64,000 nt of DNA from Glandiceps talaboti (GCF_964340395.1 NC_135565.1:1642501-1706500); one strand, 5' to 3'; positions 12,201 through 27,300 are shown, numbered from the stretch's first letter. Translations and numbers: made by a program. The notes: a model not told the origin generated them from the sequence alone.

Positions 12201-15200
12201 AGAAGACTTTGTAATCTCTATAACACTGTAGTGGATTTAGTAATCTCTATAACCCTGTAGAAGACTTAGTAATCTCTATAACCCTGTAGAAGACTTGGTA
12301 ATCTCTATAACACTGTAGTGGATTTAGTAATCTCTATAACCCTGTAGAAGACTTGGTAATCTCTATAAACTGTAGTGGATTTAGTAATCTCTATAACCCT
12401 GTAGAAGACTTGGTAATCTATATAACCCTGTAGATGACTTAGTAATCTCTATAACCCTGTAGAAGACTTAGTAATCTCTATAACCCTGTAGATGACTTAG
12501 TAATCTATATAAACCTGTAGAAGACTTAGTAATCTATATAACCCTGTAGAAGACTTAGTAATCTCTATAACCCTGTAGATGACTTAGTAATCTATATAAC
12601 CCTGTAGAAGACTTAGTAATCTATATAACCCTGTAGAAGACTTAGTAATCTATATAACCCTGTAGAAGACTTAGTAATCTATATAACTCTGTAGAAGACT
12701 TAGTAATCTCTATAACCCTGTAGATGACTTAGTAATCTATATAACCCTGTAGGAGACTTAGTAATCTCTATAACCCTGTAGATGACTTAGTAATCTATAT
12801 AACCCTGTAGAAGACTTAGTAATCTATATAACCCTGTAGAAGACTTAGTAATCTATATAACCCTGTAGAAGACTTAGTAATTTCTATAACACTGTAGAAG
12901 ACTTAGTAATCTCTATAACACTGTAGATGACTTAATAATCTATATAACCCTGTAGAAGACTTAGTAATCTCTATAACCCTGTAGAAGACTTAGTAATCTC
13001 TACAATACTGTAGAAGACTTAGTAATCTCTATAACACTGTAGAAGACTTTGTAATCTCTATAACACTGTAGTGGATTTAGTAATCTCTATAACCCTGTAG
13101 AAGACTTAGTAATCTCTATAACCCTGTAGAAGACTTGGTAATCTCTATAACACTGTAGTGGATTTAGTAATCTCTATAACCCTGTAGAAGACTTGGTAAT
13201 CTCTATAAACTGTAGTGGATTTAGTAATCTCTATAACCCTGTAGAAGACTTGGTAATCTATATAACCCTGTAGATGACTTAGTAATCTCTATAACCCTGT
13301 AGAAGACTTAGTAATCTCTATAACCCTGTAGATGACTTAGTAATCTATATAAACCTGTAGAAGACTTAGTAATCTATATAACCCTGTAGAAGACTTAGTA
13401 ATCTCTATAACCCTGTAGATGACTTAGTAATCTATATAACCCTGTAGAAGACTTTGTAATCTCTATAACACTGTAGTGGATTTAGTAATCTCTATAACCC
13501 TGTAGAAGACTTAGTAATCTCTATAACCCTGTAGAAGACTTGGTAATCTCTATAACACTGTAGTGGATTTAGTAATCTCTATAACCCTGTAGAAGACTTG
13601 GTAATCTCTATAAACTGTAGTGGATTTAGTAATCTCTATAACCCTGTAGAAGACTTGGTAATCTATATAACCCTGTAGATGACTTAGTAATCTCTATAAC
13701 CCTGTAGAAGACTTAGTAATCTCTATAACCCTGTAGAAGACTTAGTAATCTCTATAACCCTGTAGATGACTTAGTAATCTATATAAACCTGTAGAAGACT
13801 TAGTAATCTATATAACCCTGTAGAAGACTTAGTAATCTCTATAACCCTGTAGATGACTTAGTAATCTATATAACCCTGTAGAAGACTTAGTAATCTATAT
13901 AACCCTGTAGAAGACTTAGTAATCTATATAACCCTGTAGAAGACTTAGTAATCTATATAACCCTGTAGAAGACTTAGTAATCTCTATAACCCTGTAGATG
14001 ACTTAGTAATCTATATAACCCTGTAGGAGACTTAGTAATCTCTATAACCCTGTAGATGACTTAGTAATCTATATAACCCTGTAGAAGACTTAGTAATCTA
14101 TATAACCCTGTAGAAGACTTAGTAATCTATATAACCCTGTAGAAGACTTAGTAATTTCTATAACACTGTAGAAGACTTAGTAATCTCTATAACACTGTAG
14201 ATGACTTAATAATCTATATAACCCTGTAGAAGACTTAGTAATCTCTATAACCCTGTAGAAGACTTAGTAATCTCTACAATACTGTAGAAGACTTAGTAAT
14301 CTCTATAACACTGTAGATGACTTAATAATCTCTATAACCCTGTAGAAGACTTAGTAATCTCTACAACTCTAGAAGACTTAATGATCTACATAACCATGTG
14401 GGAGACTTTATAGCATTTAGAAGTCTCAGTAATCTCTATAACCCTGTAGAATACTTAGTAAGTTATATAACCCTGTAGAAGACTTAGTAAGTTAGTTACT
14501 GTTATAGAGATTACTAAGTCTTCTAAAGGGTTATAGAACTTACTAAGTCTTCTACAGGGTTATTTAAATTACTAAGTCTCCTAGTGTTATAGAGATTACT
14601 AAGTCTTCTATCAGTTACATAGATTACTAACTTACAATGTAAGTCTTTTATTTAGATTACTAAGTCTTCTATAGATTACACAGATTTCAAAGTCATCTAG
14701 CTACTATGCATTATGCCAATAATAGAGATTAATGGTATTGCCCAATTGTCTTGTGATTTTAACATATACATGTATGTACCTGATCTAGCTAGTCTTGTTT
14801 CCAATACTTCTGTTGTAAAGCTGTCTGTATTGCCAAGATCATCAAAACCAACCACCCTGTAAAACAATGGGAAGTAAAAATAGTCTATTCCATAATTTCC
14901 AATAAGGAATTTTACATCTTGTGGCAGACCTCGCAAGATATGCAAATAGCCTAGCAATGGTTTTTAAACATGTCCCAGTGTCAACCGGAATCGTCATCGA
15001 AAACATTGAAAATTTGAAAGTACCAGAACTTAAGAGCATGTTACGGAAATTTCACACGACGACAAGTAATAAGAAAAATATGCTCATTTCCCTCGCCAAG
15101 GCAGTAGGTGATCTTGAGCTCAATGCAATACTGGAACTTGTCATCACTGAACATTTCCCAACAAATAAAGCTAAAATATGCCGTCGATGTGTCTTGTGTG

Positions 15201-15986
15201 TTGATGGTATTGTGATGCTTCTTATCGGCAAATAATAAAACATGAGATAAATAAAAGTCACTGAATGTGAAACACCCGACATTACAAGTGTTTATGTATA
15301 TCTAGTCTAGCCGTTTTGATTTATTTTTCCATCATATGGGGACATAATATTTTAGCATTTATACCCACAGACACTGACAATTAGTCAGGAAAGGTGAGTA
15401 AATATCAGTAAATGTTGGTTAATACGACATGTAGACTGTAGTTTTTGTTTACTGATGTCTATTACAACCACCGGCAATGTATTTTTTCACAATGCTGTTG
15501 AGTTTTATTCACCTGTTGACTACGCTTGTCATAGGCTACGTGCTAACGATGTCTCTCTATGACGTCATAAAATCCTGTGGTTTAGGTGGGACCAGAAATA
15601 CCCGAAAACTCTCGAAGTAAATCCAAAAGGAACTGACTGAAAAAAGGTCATTTTAAGGTGTTTGCAGACGCTTTTTTAAAATTTCAAAACCAGAATATGT
15701 TTCACAAACATGTCGTCTAGCAAAATAGCAATAGTGATTGTGAGCATTTTGAATCACCTTTAAGTCGTGAGTTCACACTTCACCTGTATTTATTCATAAT
15801 TGAGTTTAAGTCATGAGTTCACACTTCACCTGTATTTATTCCAGATTGAGTTTAAAAGTTGCAATATATTGAAGAGCAAACATACCAGTGTTGTATTGGT
15901 ATATTTCATGTGTATGCTAATGATTTGATTCTATTTACAAGTGTGCTTTGCAATGTGGACACACACATACATATACACACACACAC

Positions 15987-16029
<43 letters not shown>

Positions 16030-17144
16030 GTAAAATAATGTGAACTAAAAAGAAAGATGCATTTTCAATATTGAGATCACATACATGTAATTTCTGTAAG
16101 TTATTTATCCATGTACAACCGTGATACGTCCAAGCCACCCTACAGAACTATCAATGTATGATGCGCATTGCTACAATTTAGTTTTGTCAATATCATACAT
16201 GAAGCACATGGATAAAAATTTTTCAGATTGACATAAAATATTGTATCTAAGAGTTATTAATCTGCGTTAACAATCTTGGTGATCTCACTCAGCGAACCAG
16301 TATCATATACAACAAATGAAAACTAAAAAAAACATAAAAGAATGATTGCAAGTGAATCCTAGTGTACGACGATAAATGGCATTTCCAAATCAATTTCATT
16401 CCAGACAGACTAGACCTACCCATGGTCAAGAGATTGTGCAAATCAAGTTATTTCTACAAATGTATAAACTATTACTCATATGTCAAGTTATTTCTACAAA
16501 TGTATTACTCATATGTCCACAATTTAGAACCATCCATCATCCTGATTATTATTAAACTCAAAACATTATCTGTACGTAACAACCAAGTGTTACTTTACGT
16601 AACAACCAAGTGTTACTATACATAACAACCAAGTGTTACTATACGTAACAACCAAGTGTTACTGTACGTAACAACCCAGTTTTACTATACGTAACAACCA
16701 AGTGTTACTATACGTAACAACCAAGTGTTACTATACGTAACAACCAAGTGTTACTATACGTAACAACCAAGTATTACTATACGTAACAACCAAGTGTTAC
16801 TATACGTAACAACCAAGTGTTACTATACATAACAACCAAGTGTTACTATACGTAACAACCAAGTGTTACTATACATAACAACCAAGTGTTACTATACGTA
16901 ACAACCAAGTGTTACTATACATAACAACCAAGTGTTACTATACGTAACAACCAAGTGTTACTACACATAACAACCAAGTGTTACTATACGTAACAACCAA
17001 GTGTTACTATTCATGTTACATGTACATTACGTACATGTTTACGAATACCAAACATGTTCTATGCCTGGTGCAGTGATGACGAGCAAAATGAACACACAAT
17101 ATATCACATGGTTGAGTTAACGTCACAACTGAAGCTACCTTATG

Positions 17145-17184
<40 letters not shown>

Positions 17185-20100
17185 CTGACAGTCTTTCTGG
17201 GCCTTATTACATTTATCTTGTCAAGTCAGATCAAGAGATGCCAGTGAAGTTGCCTATGTTGGGTACATAGAATACAATGTAAATGTCAGATGAGGAAATA
17301 TTGTAACAAATAAACGTATCGTCCAATCGCAGACCAAATCACAACCACATGGCCCATGTCATATATGTGGCATACATCAACAATTTGTACCAATTCAAAC
17401 TGTCAAATTGAAACATGTCATCATCGAGTTATCAGGGTGTGAGTTTTTGTAAAAATATTTTGAGGAACGGGAGGAATTATGTCATCGTTTGTACAAATTA
17501 AACATTTTCAATGATATTTTATCAGACTCGTGATACTGCATATTTGTGGCATTAAATGTATCTCTCATAAAATTGCAATTTGGCTAACACTTTCCAGAGT
17601 CAATGAATTGAAAAGATGTATAGTGTGTACAAATTCACGTCATGTGATTTTTTTACTTTCAAATTGCAACATTGTATATTGAGGTGGACTCTCAAAAAAA
17701 TTAATGTGTCTCAGGGGGCTGCACAATGATAAAATACCATACGTGACTTACTCATCGACTTTTTGCTATAAAATGTAATAAATTTTTACTTTCAGGCACG
17801 TTAATAAAATCTGAGGATTTGTCATGAAATTTAACTGAAAACAGAAGTAAATGTTGTCATACACAGGGAACCTTGCACACTCCTGTAAAATTCACATACC
17901 TATAACAGGGTTGTGCACATAGCTGTACCAGCTCAGTGGAGCTATGGGGACTGTACCAGCTATGTGTACAATATCCCTGTAACAGCTCTGACCAACACAC
18001 TAGGTGTAACATACTAGAGATTTGACAGATGTGTAACTGGTATGCCAACACCAATGTAACATGGATGTGAAAAATAGCAATGCAGCATAGGTTTTTACAA
18101 CATCCATGTACAAGAGCTTTTTCCCACAGCCATGTACCAGCTATGTTAGCATATTTGCAACATAGGTATTTCCCATATCCATGTACCAGCTATGTGAGCA
18201 ATGCTAGTCAGATATGAACAAAAGGTTTGCTACAGGGTATTATTCCCCCATAGCTGTTACATGTTTGTGCACAACTGTGTGCTACGTATGCAGTACACAG
18301 CTATGGTACTGGGATGTGTAAAACAGTCATGGCACAGAGTCGGTATTCCACATCCATTCAATAGGCTTATTTTTCACAACCATGTACCAGAGCTGTGGAA
18401 AAATATACCCTGTAATGGGGTTGTGAGACACACAGCTGGTACATACATGTAGCTGTGCTCTTCTTCCTAGCACTAGGATGTGGCCACATCCTAGCACTAG
18501 GATGTGAACATCCTAGTACTAGGATGTGCAAGGTTCCCTGTGATAGTTTGATGTAATTTATATTCAACAAGTCATTGAAAATGACATAGTTCCCGCTATG
18601 ATTGGGTTTTAAGGAATTATCACTACTCTGATCACGCAACAACACTTGTGAACCTAAATCAAACAGACTTAGATATGTTGTGTCTGCTTGTTGGACATGG
18701 AACATGCATACAACAATAATTTAAAGGATGGGTCGAAAATGGATATGCACATGTATGTCAAAGAACACTGTCCTAATACATGTACCAACTTTGAATGAGA
18801 TCTGTTCAAGCATGTCTGAGTTATGGCTTTGGACATAGAAAAATCACAAACAAAATGGCTGCCAGGTGGCCATATTGGATCGTATCACAACAACAATGAA
18901 TATGCAAATGTATGTTATAGAACACTGTCCTAATACCAACTTTGAATGAGATCTGTTCAAGCATGTCTGAGTTATGGCTTTGGACATGGAAAATTCGCAA
19001 ACAAAATGGCTGCTAGGCAGCCATATTGGATCGTATCATGACAACAAATGGATATGCACATGTATGTCATAGAACACTGTCCTAATACCAACTTTGAATG
19101 AGATCTGTTCAAGCATGTCTGAGTTATGGCTTTGGACATGGAAAATTCGCAAACAAAATGGCTGCTAGGCAGCCATATTGGATCGTATCATGACAACAAA
19201 TGGATATGCACATGTATGACATAGAACACTGACCTAATACCAACTTTGAATGAGATCTGTTCAAGCATGTCTGAGTTATGGCTTTGGACATAGAAAAATC
19301 ACAAACAAAATGGCTGCCAGGCAGCCATATTGGATCGTATCACAACAACAATGAATATGCACATGTATGTCATAGAACACTGTCCTAATACCAACTTTGA
19401 ATGAGATCTGTTCAAGCATGTCTGAGTTATGGCTTTAGACAGGGAAAATTTGCAAACAAAATGGCTGCTAGGCAGCCATATTGGATCATATCATGAAACA
19501 AATTGACGTGCATATGTATGCCATTGTATGTTGCCCCTGCACCAAGTTTGAAAAAAATCGGTCCAGGCATCTCCAAGAAACGGCTGCGGACGGACGGGCG
19601 GACGCACAGAACCCAATCCATAAGTCCCCGTCCCGGACTTCGTCCAGCGGGGACTAACAATTACTAAAGTGTTGTGACGTATGTTGACATAGTTTGCTGT
19701 AATTTATATTCAACAGTTATTACAGTGTTGTGACGTATGTTGGCATAGTTCGATGTAATTTATATTCAACAGTTATTTATGTTGACATGTGTAATTTATA
19801 TTCAACAGTTATTTCAGTGTTGTGACATATGTTGACATAGTTCGATGTAATTTATATTCAACAGTTATTTCGGCGTTGTGACGTATGTTGACATAGTTTG
19901 ATGTAATTTATATTCAACAGTTATTTCGGCGTTGTGATGTATGTTGACATAGTTCGATGTAATTTATATTTAACAGTTATTTCGGTGTTGTGACGTATGT
20001 TGACATAGTTTGATGTAATTTATATTCAACAGTTATTTATGTTGACATGTGTAATTTATATTCAACAGTTATTTCAGTGTTGTGACGTATGTTGACATAG

Positions 20101-23100
20101 TTTGATGTAATTTATATTCAACAGTTATTTCGGCATTGTGACGTATGTTGACATAGTTTGATGTAATTTATATTCAACAGTTATTTCGGCGTTGTGACGT
20201 ATGTTGACATAGTTCACTGTAATTTATATTCAACAGTTATTTCGGTGTTGTGACGTATGTTGACATAGTTTGATGTAATTTATATTCAACAGTTATTTCG
20301 GTGTTGTGACGTATGTTGACATAGTTTGATGTAATTTATATTCAACAGTTATTTCGGTGTTGTGACGTATGTTGACATAGTTTGATGTAATTTATATTCA
20401 ACAGTTATTTCAGTGTTGTGATGTATGTTGACATAGTTTGATGTAATTTATAATCAACAGTTATTTATGTTGACATGTGTAATTTATATTCAACAGTTAT
20501 TTCAGTGTTGTGACGTATGTTGACATAGTTTGATGTAATTTATATTCAACAGTTATTTCAGCGTTGTGACGTATGTTGACATAGTTTGATGTAATTTATA
20601 TTCAACAGTTATTTCGGTGTTGTGACGTATGTTGACATAGTTTGATGTAATTTATATTCAACAGTTATTTCGGTGTTGTGACGTATGTTGACATAGTTCA
20701 ATGTAATTTATATTCAACAGTTATTACAGTGTTGTGACGTATGTTGACATAGTTTGATGTAATTTATATTCAACAGTTATTTCAGTGTTGTGACGTATGT
20801 TGACATAGTTTGATGTAATTTATATTCAACAGTTATATCGGTGTTGTGATGTATGTTGACATAGTTTGATGTAATTTATATTCAACAGTTATTTCAGTGT
20901 TGTGACGTATGTTGACATAGTTTGATGTAATTCATATTCAACAGTTATTACAGTGTTGTGACGTATGTTGACATAGTTTGATGTAATTTATATTCAACAG
21001 TTATTTCGGCGTTGTGACGTATGTTGACATAGTTTGATGTAATTTATATTCAACAGTTATATCGGTGTTGTGACATATGTTGACATAGTTCACTGTAATT
21101 TATATTCAACAGTTATTTCTGTGTTGTGATGTATGTTGACATAGTTTGATGTAATTTACATTTAACAGTTATTTCGGTGTTGTGACGTATGTTGACATAG
21201 TTTGATGTAATTTATATTCAACAGTTATTTCAGTGTTGTGACGTATGTTGACATAGTTCGATGTAATTTATATTCAACAGTTATTTCGGCGTTGACATAT
21301 GTTGACATAGTTTGATGTAATTTATATTCAACAGTTATTACAGTGTTGTGATGTATGTTGACATAGTTTGATGTAATTTATATTCAACAGTTATTTCAGT
21401 GTTGTGACATATGTTGACATAGTTCGATGTAATTTATATTCAACAGTTACTTCGGCATTGTGACGTATGTTGACATAGTTCGATGTAATTTATATTCAAC
21501 AGTTATTTCGGTGTTGTGACATATGTTGACATAGTTCGATGTAATTTATATTCAACAGTTATTTTGGTGTTGTGACGTATGTTGACATAGTTTGATGTAA
21601 TTTATATTCAACAGTTATTTCAGTGTTGTGACATATGTTGACATAGTTCGATGTAATTTATATTCAACAGTTATTTCGGCGTTGTGACGTATGTTGACAT
21701 AGTTTGCTGTAATTTATATTCAACAGTTATTTCAGTGTTGTGACGTATGTTGACATAGTTTGATGTAATTTATATTCAACAGTTATTTCGGCGTTGTGAT
21801 GTATGTTGACATAGTTTGATGTAATTTATATTCAAGTTATTTCGGCGTTGTGACGTATGTTGACATAGTTTGATGTAATTTATATTGAAGTTATTACAGT
21901 GTTGTGACGTATGTTGACATAGTTTGATGTAATTTATATTCAACAGTTATTACAGTGTTGTGACGTATGTTGACATAGTTTGATGTAATTTATATTTAAC
22001 AGTTATTTCAGTGTTGTGACATATGTTGACATAGTTTGATGTAATTTATATTCAACAGTTATTTCGGTGTTGTGACGTATGTCGACATAGTTTCACTGTA
22101 ATTTATATTTAACAGTTATTTCGGTGTTGTGATGTATGTTGACATAGTTCGATGTAATTTATATTCAACAGTTATTTCGGCGTTGTGACGTATGTTGACA
22201 TAGTTTGATGTAATTTATATTCAACAGTTATTTCGGCGTTGTGATGTATGTTGACATAGTTCGATGTAATTTATATTCAACAGTTACTTCGGTGTTGTGA
22301 CGTATGTTGACACAGTTTGATGTAATTTATATTCAACAGTTATTACAGTGTTGTGACGTATGTTGACATAGTTTGATGTAATTTATATTCAACAGTTATT
22401 ACAGTGTTGTGACGTATGTTGACATAGTTCGATGTAATTTATATTCAACAGTTATTTCGGTGTTGTGACGTATGTTGACATAGTTTGATGTAATTTATAT
22501 TCAACAGTTATATCGGTGTTGTGACGTACGTTGACATAGTTCGATGTAATTTATATTCAACAGTTATTTCGGTGTTGTGACGTACGTTGACATAGTTCGA
22601 TGTAATTTATATTCAACAGTTATTTCAGTGTTGTGACGTATGTTGACATAGTTTGATGTAATTTATATTCAACAGTTATTTCGGTGTTGTGACGTATGTT
22701 GACATAGTTTGATGTAATTTATATTCCACAGTTACTACAGTGTTGTGACGTATGTTGACATAGTTCACTGTAATTTATATTCAACAGTTATTTTAGCACT
22801 GTGACGAATGAATAAGGGTAAATGACGGGGGTCACATCGTGGTCACTAAACGACGGGGGGTCACATCGTGGTCACTAAGCGACAGGGGTCACATCGTGGT
22901 CACTAAACGACGGGGGTCACATTGTGGTCACTAAACGACGGGGTTCACATCGTGGTCACTAAACAATGGGGTCACATTGTGGTCACTAAACAACGGGTCA
23001 CATCATGGTCACTACAAAAGTTGCTACAAGCCATGCACGAGATCTTGCTCTACACGACACCATGAGACAATCAGTCCAGTGGTTTTTGACTTTAAGTTGT

Positions 23101-23104
23101 TTAC

Positions 23105-23147
<43 letters not shown>

Positions 23148-24263
23148 GACAGACAAACACTTTGCCATGCCTATAGCACTACTGAACCTTATCAGTTCAG
23201 TTGTGCTAAAAAAACTGTTTTTTTCGTCAAAATCTATAATTTTTGATACCTGAATAGTAGAAAATATAGAAATACTTACATATCTTTATTTATACCATCA
23301 ATGAAACACAGCACTGCTGGCAACATTTTAATCTTCAGTTTCTGAACAAAGAATTTTGCAATGTCAACACTGACTTTTGCAAACTTTGTTGTAAAGTGCT
23401 TTGATGCTAATTTCTGTAACAAAAGAATAGATACATTGAATGACTCAACTGAATTCAAACTTTCAAAATTACACTTGAAATTAAAGTGCAAAAATATCAC
23501 CAATGGCATGTAGCACATCTGTATTTGTTGCTATGGGCATAGTCTTGTTGCTATGGATATGTGCATATATTTTTGGAATCTTTATTAACTTGCCTATCTT
23601 TCCCAATTTTCATCTTTGCAATACAAACCACCATTTAGTTGTGGTCATCGTTGCTAGGGCAGAATAATACATGTAACTCCAGAAACATCCCCACCAAGTT
23701 TTTTGACCAAAAATGCAAATCTTATACCTAATTTGCATATCACTGACGGCATCATCATGTCATGATCACTTCTTAATGTAAACACCCCTAAGAACGTTCC
23801 CACCAAATTTCAGACCGATCTGCCCAGTAGTTATGGAGTTTAAGTTTTTTGACACATTTTTTGACCCAAATCACACACTGTGGTAAGATCATTTTGATTT
23901 GGACAATTTCCCAACCAGTAGACCCAAGGTAATAAAGCATGTCTACAGCATGAATGAACCTCATTTTTTAGTTCAACTGTGCTAAAAACAGTGTTTCCAA
24001 GCAACCTTAAACAAAGGTTACTTTTGGTGCCATTGATGAATGGATGCAAAGTGGCCAATAAAAGAGGTTTTAATTATTTCATGACATCAATAAAACAATA
24101 ATCTAGGCTAAGACTGAAAGCATTCTCTCACACCAAGAATCACATTTTTCAACCCAAATCACACACCAAGGTGTGATCACTTTCACTTGAACAATTCTCA
24201 TTTACACATCCTCCCTACCAAATACCAAGGCAATCGGCTATTGGCATTTGACTTTATGTGGAT

Positions 24264-24348
<85 letters not shown>

Positions 24349-27300
24349 CTGCACATTCTAAGACATTTCTCAATCCCTAAAGCCCTACTGAACTTCAATT
24401 GGTTCAGTTGTGCAAAAAGGTGGTGTGGGGGTGGAGTGGGGGGAGGGGGGGGGGGGGGCAGAATACTGCCTTGTTGTATGCCCAGCTCACACCTGAAAAG
24501 TCTATACATGTAATGTTTTACACTAAACGGAGATATCTACATTTACATACAAATGTACATGTAATTTCATCAATATCCATAATATGGATACTTTGTCTTT
24601 GGCTCTGATAATTAAACCCAACTTACAGAAAGATGTTCATCAATAATTCCACATCTTCTGAAATCAGGATGATAAAAATGCACAATCACTTTCTTCTCAC
24701 TCGTTGTTAGTTCTAAAAAGTCTTTTTCCTTCTCTAGATCTCTGTGAAAATAACAATTATACATAAGAGTTAAAGACATGAGACTTATAAAACAGTATTA
24801 CATAAGTAAATAACAACTGGGTAAAGTCTTGATATTTCACATAATCACCTAAAGTAATGATATTTCACATAATCACCTAAATTAATGATATTTTACATAA
24901 TCACCTAAAGTCATGATATTTCACACAATCACCTAAAGTAATGATATTTCACACAATTTGCTAAAGTAATGATATTTCACACAATTTGCTAAAGTAATGA
25001 TATTTTACACAATCACCTAACTAAAGTAATGATATTTTACATAATCACCTAAAGTAATGATATTTCACACAATCACCTAAAGTAATGATATTTCACACAA
25101 TTTGCTAAAGTAATGATATTTCACACAATTTGCTAAAGTAATGATATTTTACACAATCACCTAACTAAAGTAATGATATTTTACATAATCACCTAAAGTA
25201 ATGATATTTCACACAATCACCTAAAGTAATGATATTTCACACAATTTGCTAAAGTAATGATATTTCACACAATTTGCTAAAGTAATGATATTTTACACAA
25301 TCACCTAACTAAAGTAATGATATTTTACATAATCACCTAAAGTCATGATATTTTACATAATCACCTAAAGTCATGATATTTTACACAATCACCTAAAGTC
25401 ATGATATTTTACATAATCACCTAAAGTCATGATATTTTACACAATCACCTAAAGTCATGATATTTTACATAATCACCTAAGGTAATGATATTTTACATAA
25501 TCACCTAAAGTCATGATATTTTACACAATCACCTAAAGTCATGATATTTTACACAATCACCTAAAGTCATGATATTTTACATAATCACCTAAAGTAATGA
25601 TATTTTACACAATCACCTAAAGTAATGATATTTTACACAATCACCTAAAGTAATGATATTTTACACAATCACCTAAAGTAATGATATTTTACATAATCAC
25701 CTAAAGTAATGATATTTTACACAATCACCTAAAGTAATGATATTTTACACAATCACCTAAAGTAATGATATTTCACACAATTTGCTAAAGTAATGATATT
25801 TTACATAATCACCTAAAGTCTTGATATTTTACACAATCACCTAAAGTAATGATATTTTACACAATCACCTTAAGTAATGATATTTTACATAATCACCTAA
25901 AGTAATGATATTTTACATAATCACCTAAAGTAATAATATTTCACACAATCACCTAAAGTAATATTTCACACAATCACCTAAAGTAATGATATTTTACATA
26001 ATCTGTTAAAGTAATGATATTTTACACAATCACCTAAAGTAATGATATTTTACATAATCACCTAAAGTCATGATATTTTACATAATCACCTAAAGTAATG
26101 ATATTTTACATAATCACCTAAAGTAATGATATTTTACACAATCACCTAAAGTAATGATATTTTACACAATCACCTAAAGTAATATTTTACATAATCACCT
26201 AAAGTAATGATATTTTACACAATCACCTAAAGTAATGATATTTTACACAATCACCTAAAGTAATGATATTTTACACAATCACCTAAAGTAATGATATTTT
26301 ACACAATCACCTAAAGTAATGATATTTTACACAATCACCTAAAGTAATGATATTTTACACAATCACCTAAAGTAATGATATTTTACATAATCACCTAAAG
26401 TCATGATATTTCACACAATCACCTTAAGTAATGATATTTTACACAATCACCTAAAGTAATGATATTTTACACAATCACCTAAAGTAATGATATTTTACAC
26501 AATCACCTAAAGTAATGATATTTTACACAATCACCTAAAGTAATGATATTTTACATAATCACCTAAAGTAATATTTTACATAATCACCTAAAGTAATGAT
26601 ATTTTACACAATCACCTAAAGTAATGATATTTTACACAATCACCTAAAGTAATGATATTTTACACAATCACCTAAAGTAATGATATTTCACACAATCACC
26701 TAAAGTAATGATATTTTACACAATCACCTAAAGTAATGATATTTTACACAATCACCTAAAGTAATGATATTTTACACAATCACCTAAAGTAATGATATTT
26801 TACACAATCACCTAAAGTCATGATATTTCACACAATCACCTTAAGTAATGATATTTTACACAATCACCTAAAGTAATGATATTTTACACAATCACCTAAA
26901 GTCTTGATATTTCACACAATCACCTAAAGTAATGATATTTTACATAATCACCTAAAGTAATGATATTTTACACAATCACCTAAAGTAATGATATTTTACA
27001 CAATCACCTAAAGTAATGATATTTTACACAATCACCTAAAGTAATGATATTTTACACAATCACCTAAAGTAATGATATTTTACACAATCACCTAAAGTAA
27101 TGATATTTCACACAATCACCTAAAGTAATGATATTAATTTTAATACACACTTTCAGGTAAAGTAATGACTTACAATGTACAATGATTGACTTACGTGTAA
27201 CATCCATAGTCCTTATCTTTGAACAAACGGAAATCTTCAACTTGTTGTTTCATTTCTGCCAGTCTTTTTTCCCGAATATATCCAGGTACTTCCTCATTTT

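Noticed and set aside
3303-14490. CRISPR-like regular array
   Set aside because: Units are contiguous with no unique spacers, and the locus is an intron of a eukaryotic gene.
14697-14957. 86-codon minus-strand frame as a separate small gene
   Set aside because: It is TXNDC9 exon 6 with intron sequence read through on both sides. The spliced exon is 14780-14856.
23276-23518. 80-codon minus-strand frame as a separate small gene
   Set aside because: It is TXNDC9 exon 5 plus read-through. GT/AG borders at 23280 and 23413 define the exon.
22977-24513. Frames with poly-(HT) or poly-(CV) tracts
   Set aside because: Translations of CA/TG microsatellites. The same holds for 15935-16138 and 47774-48037.
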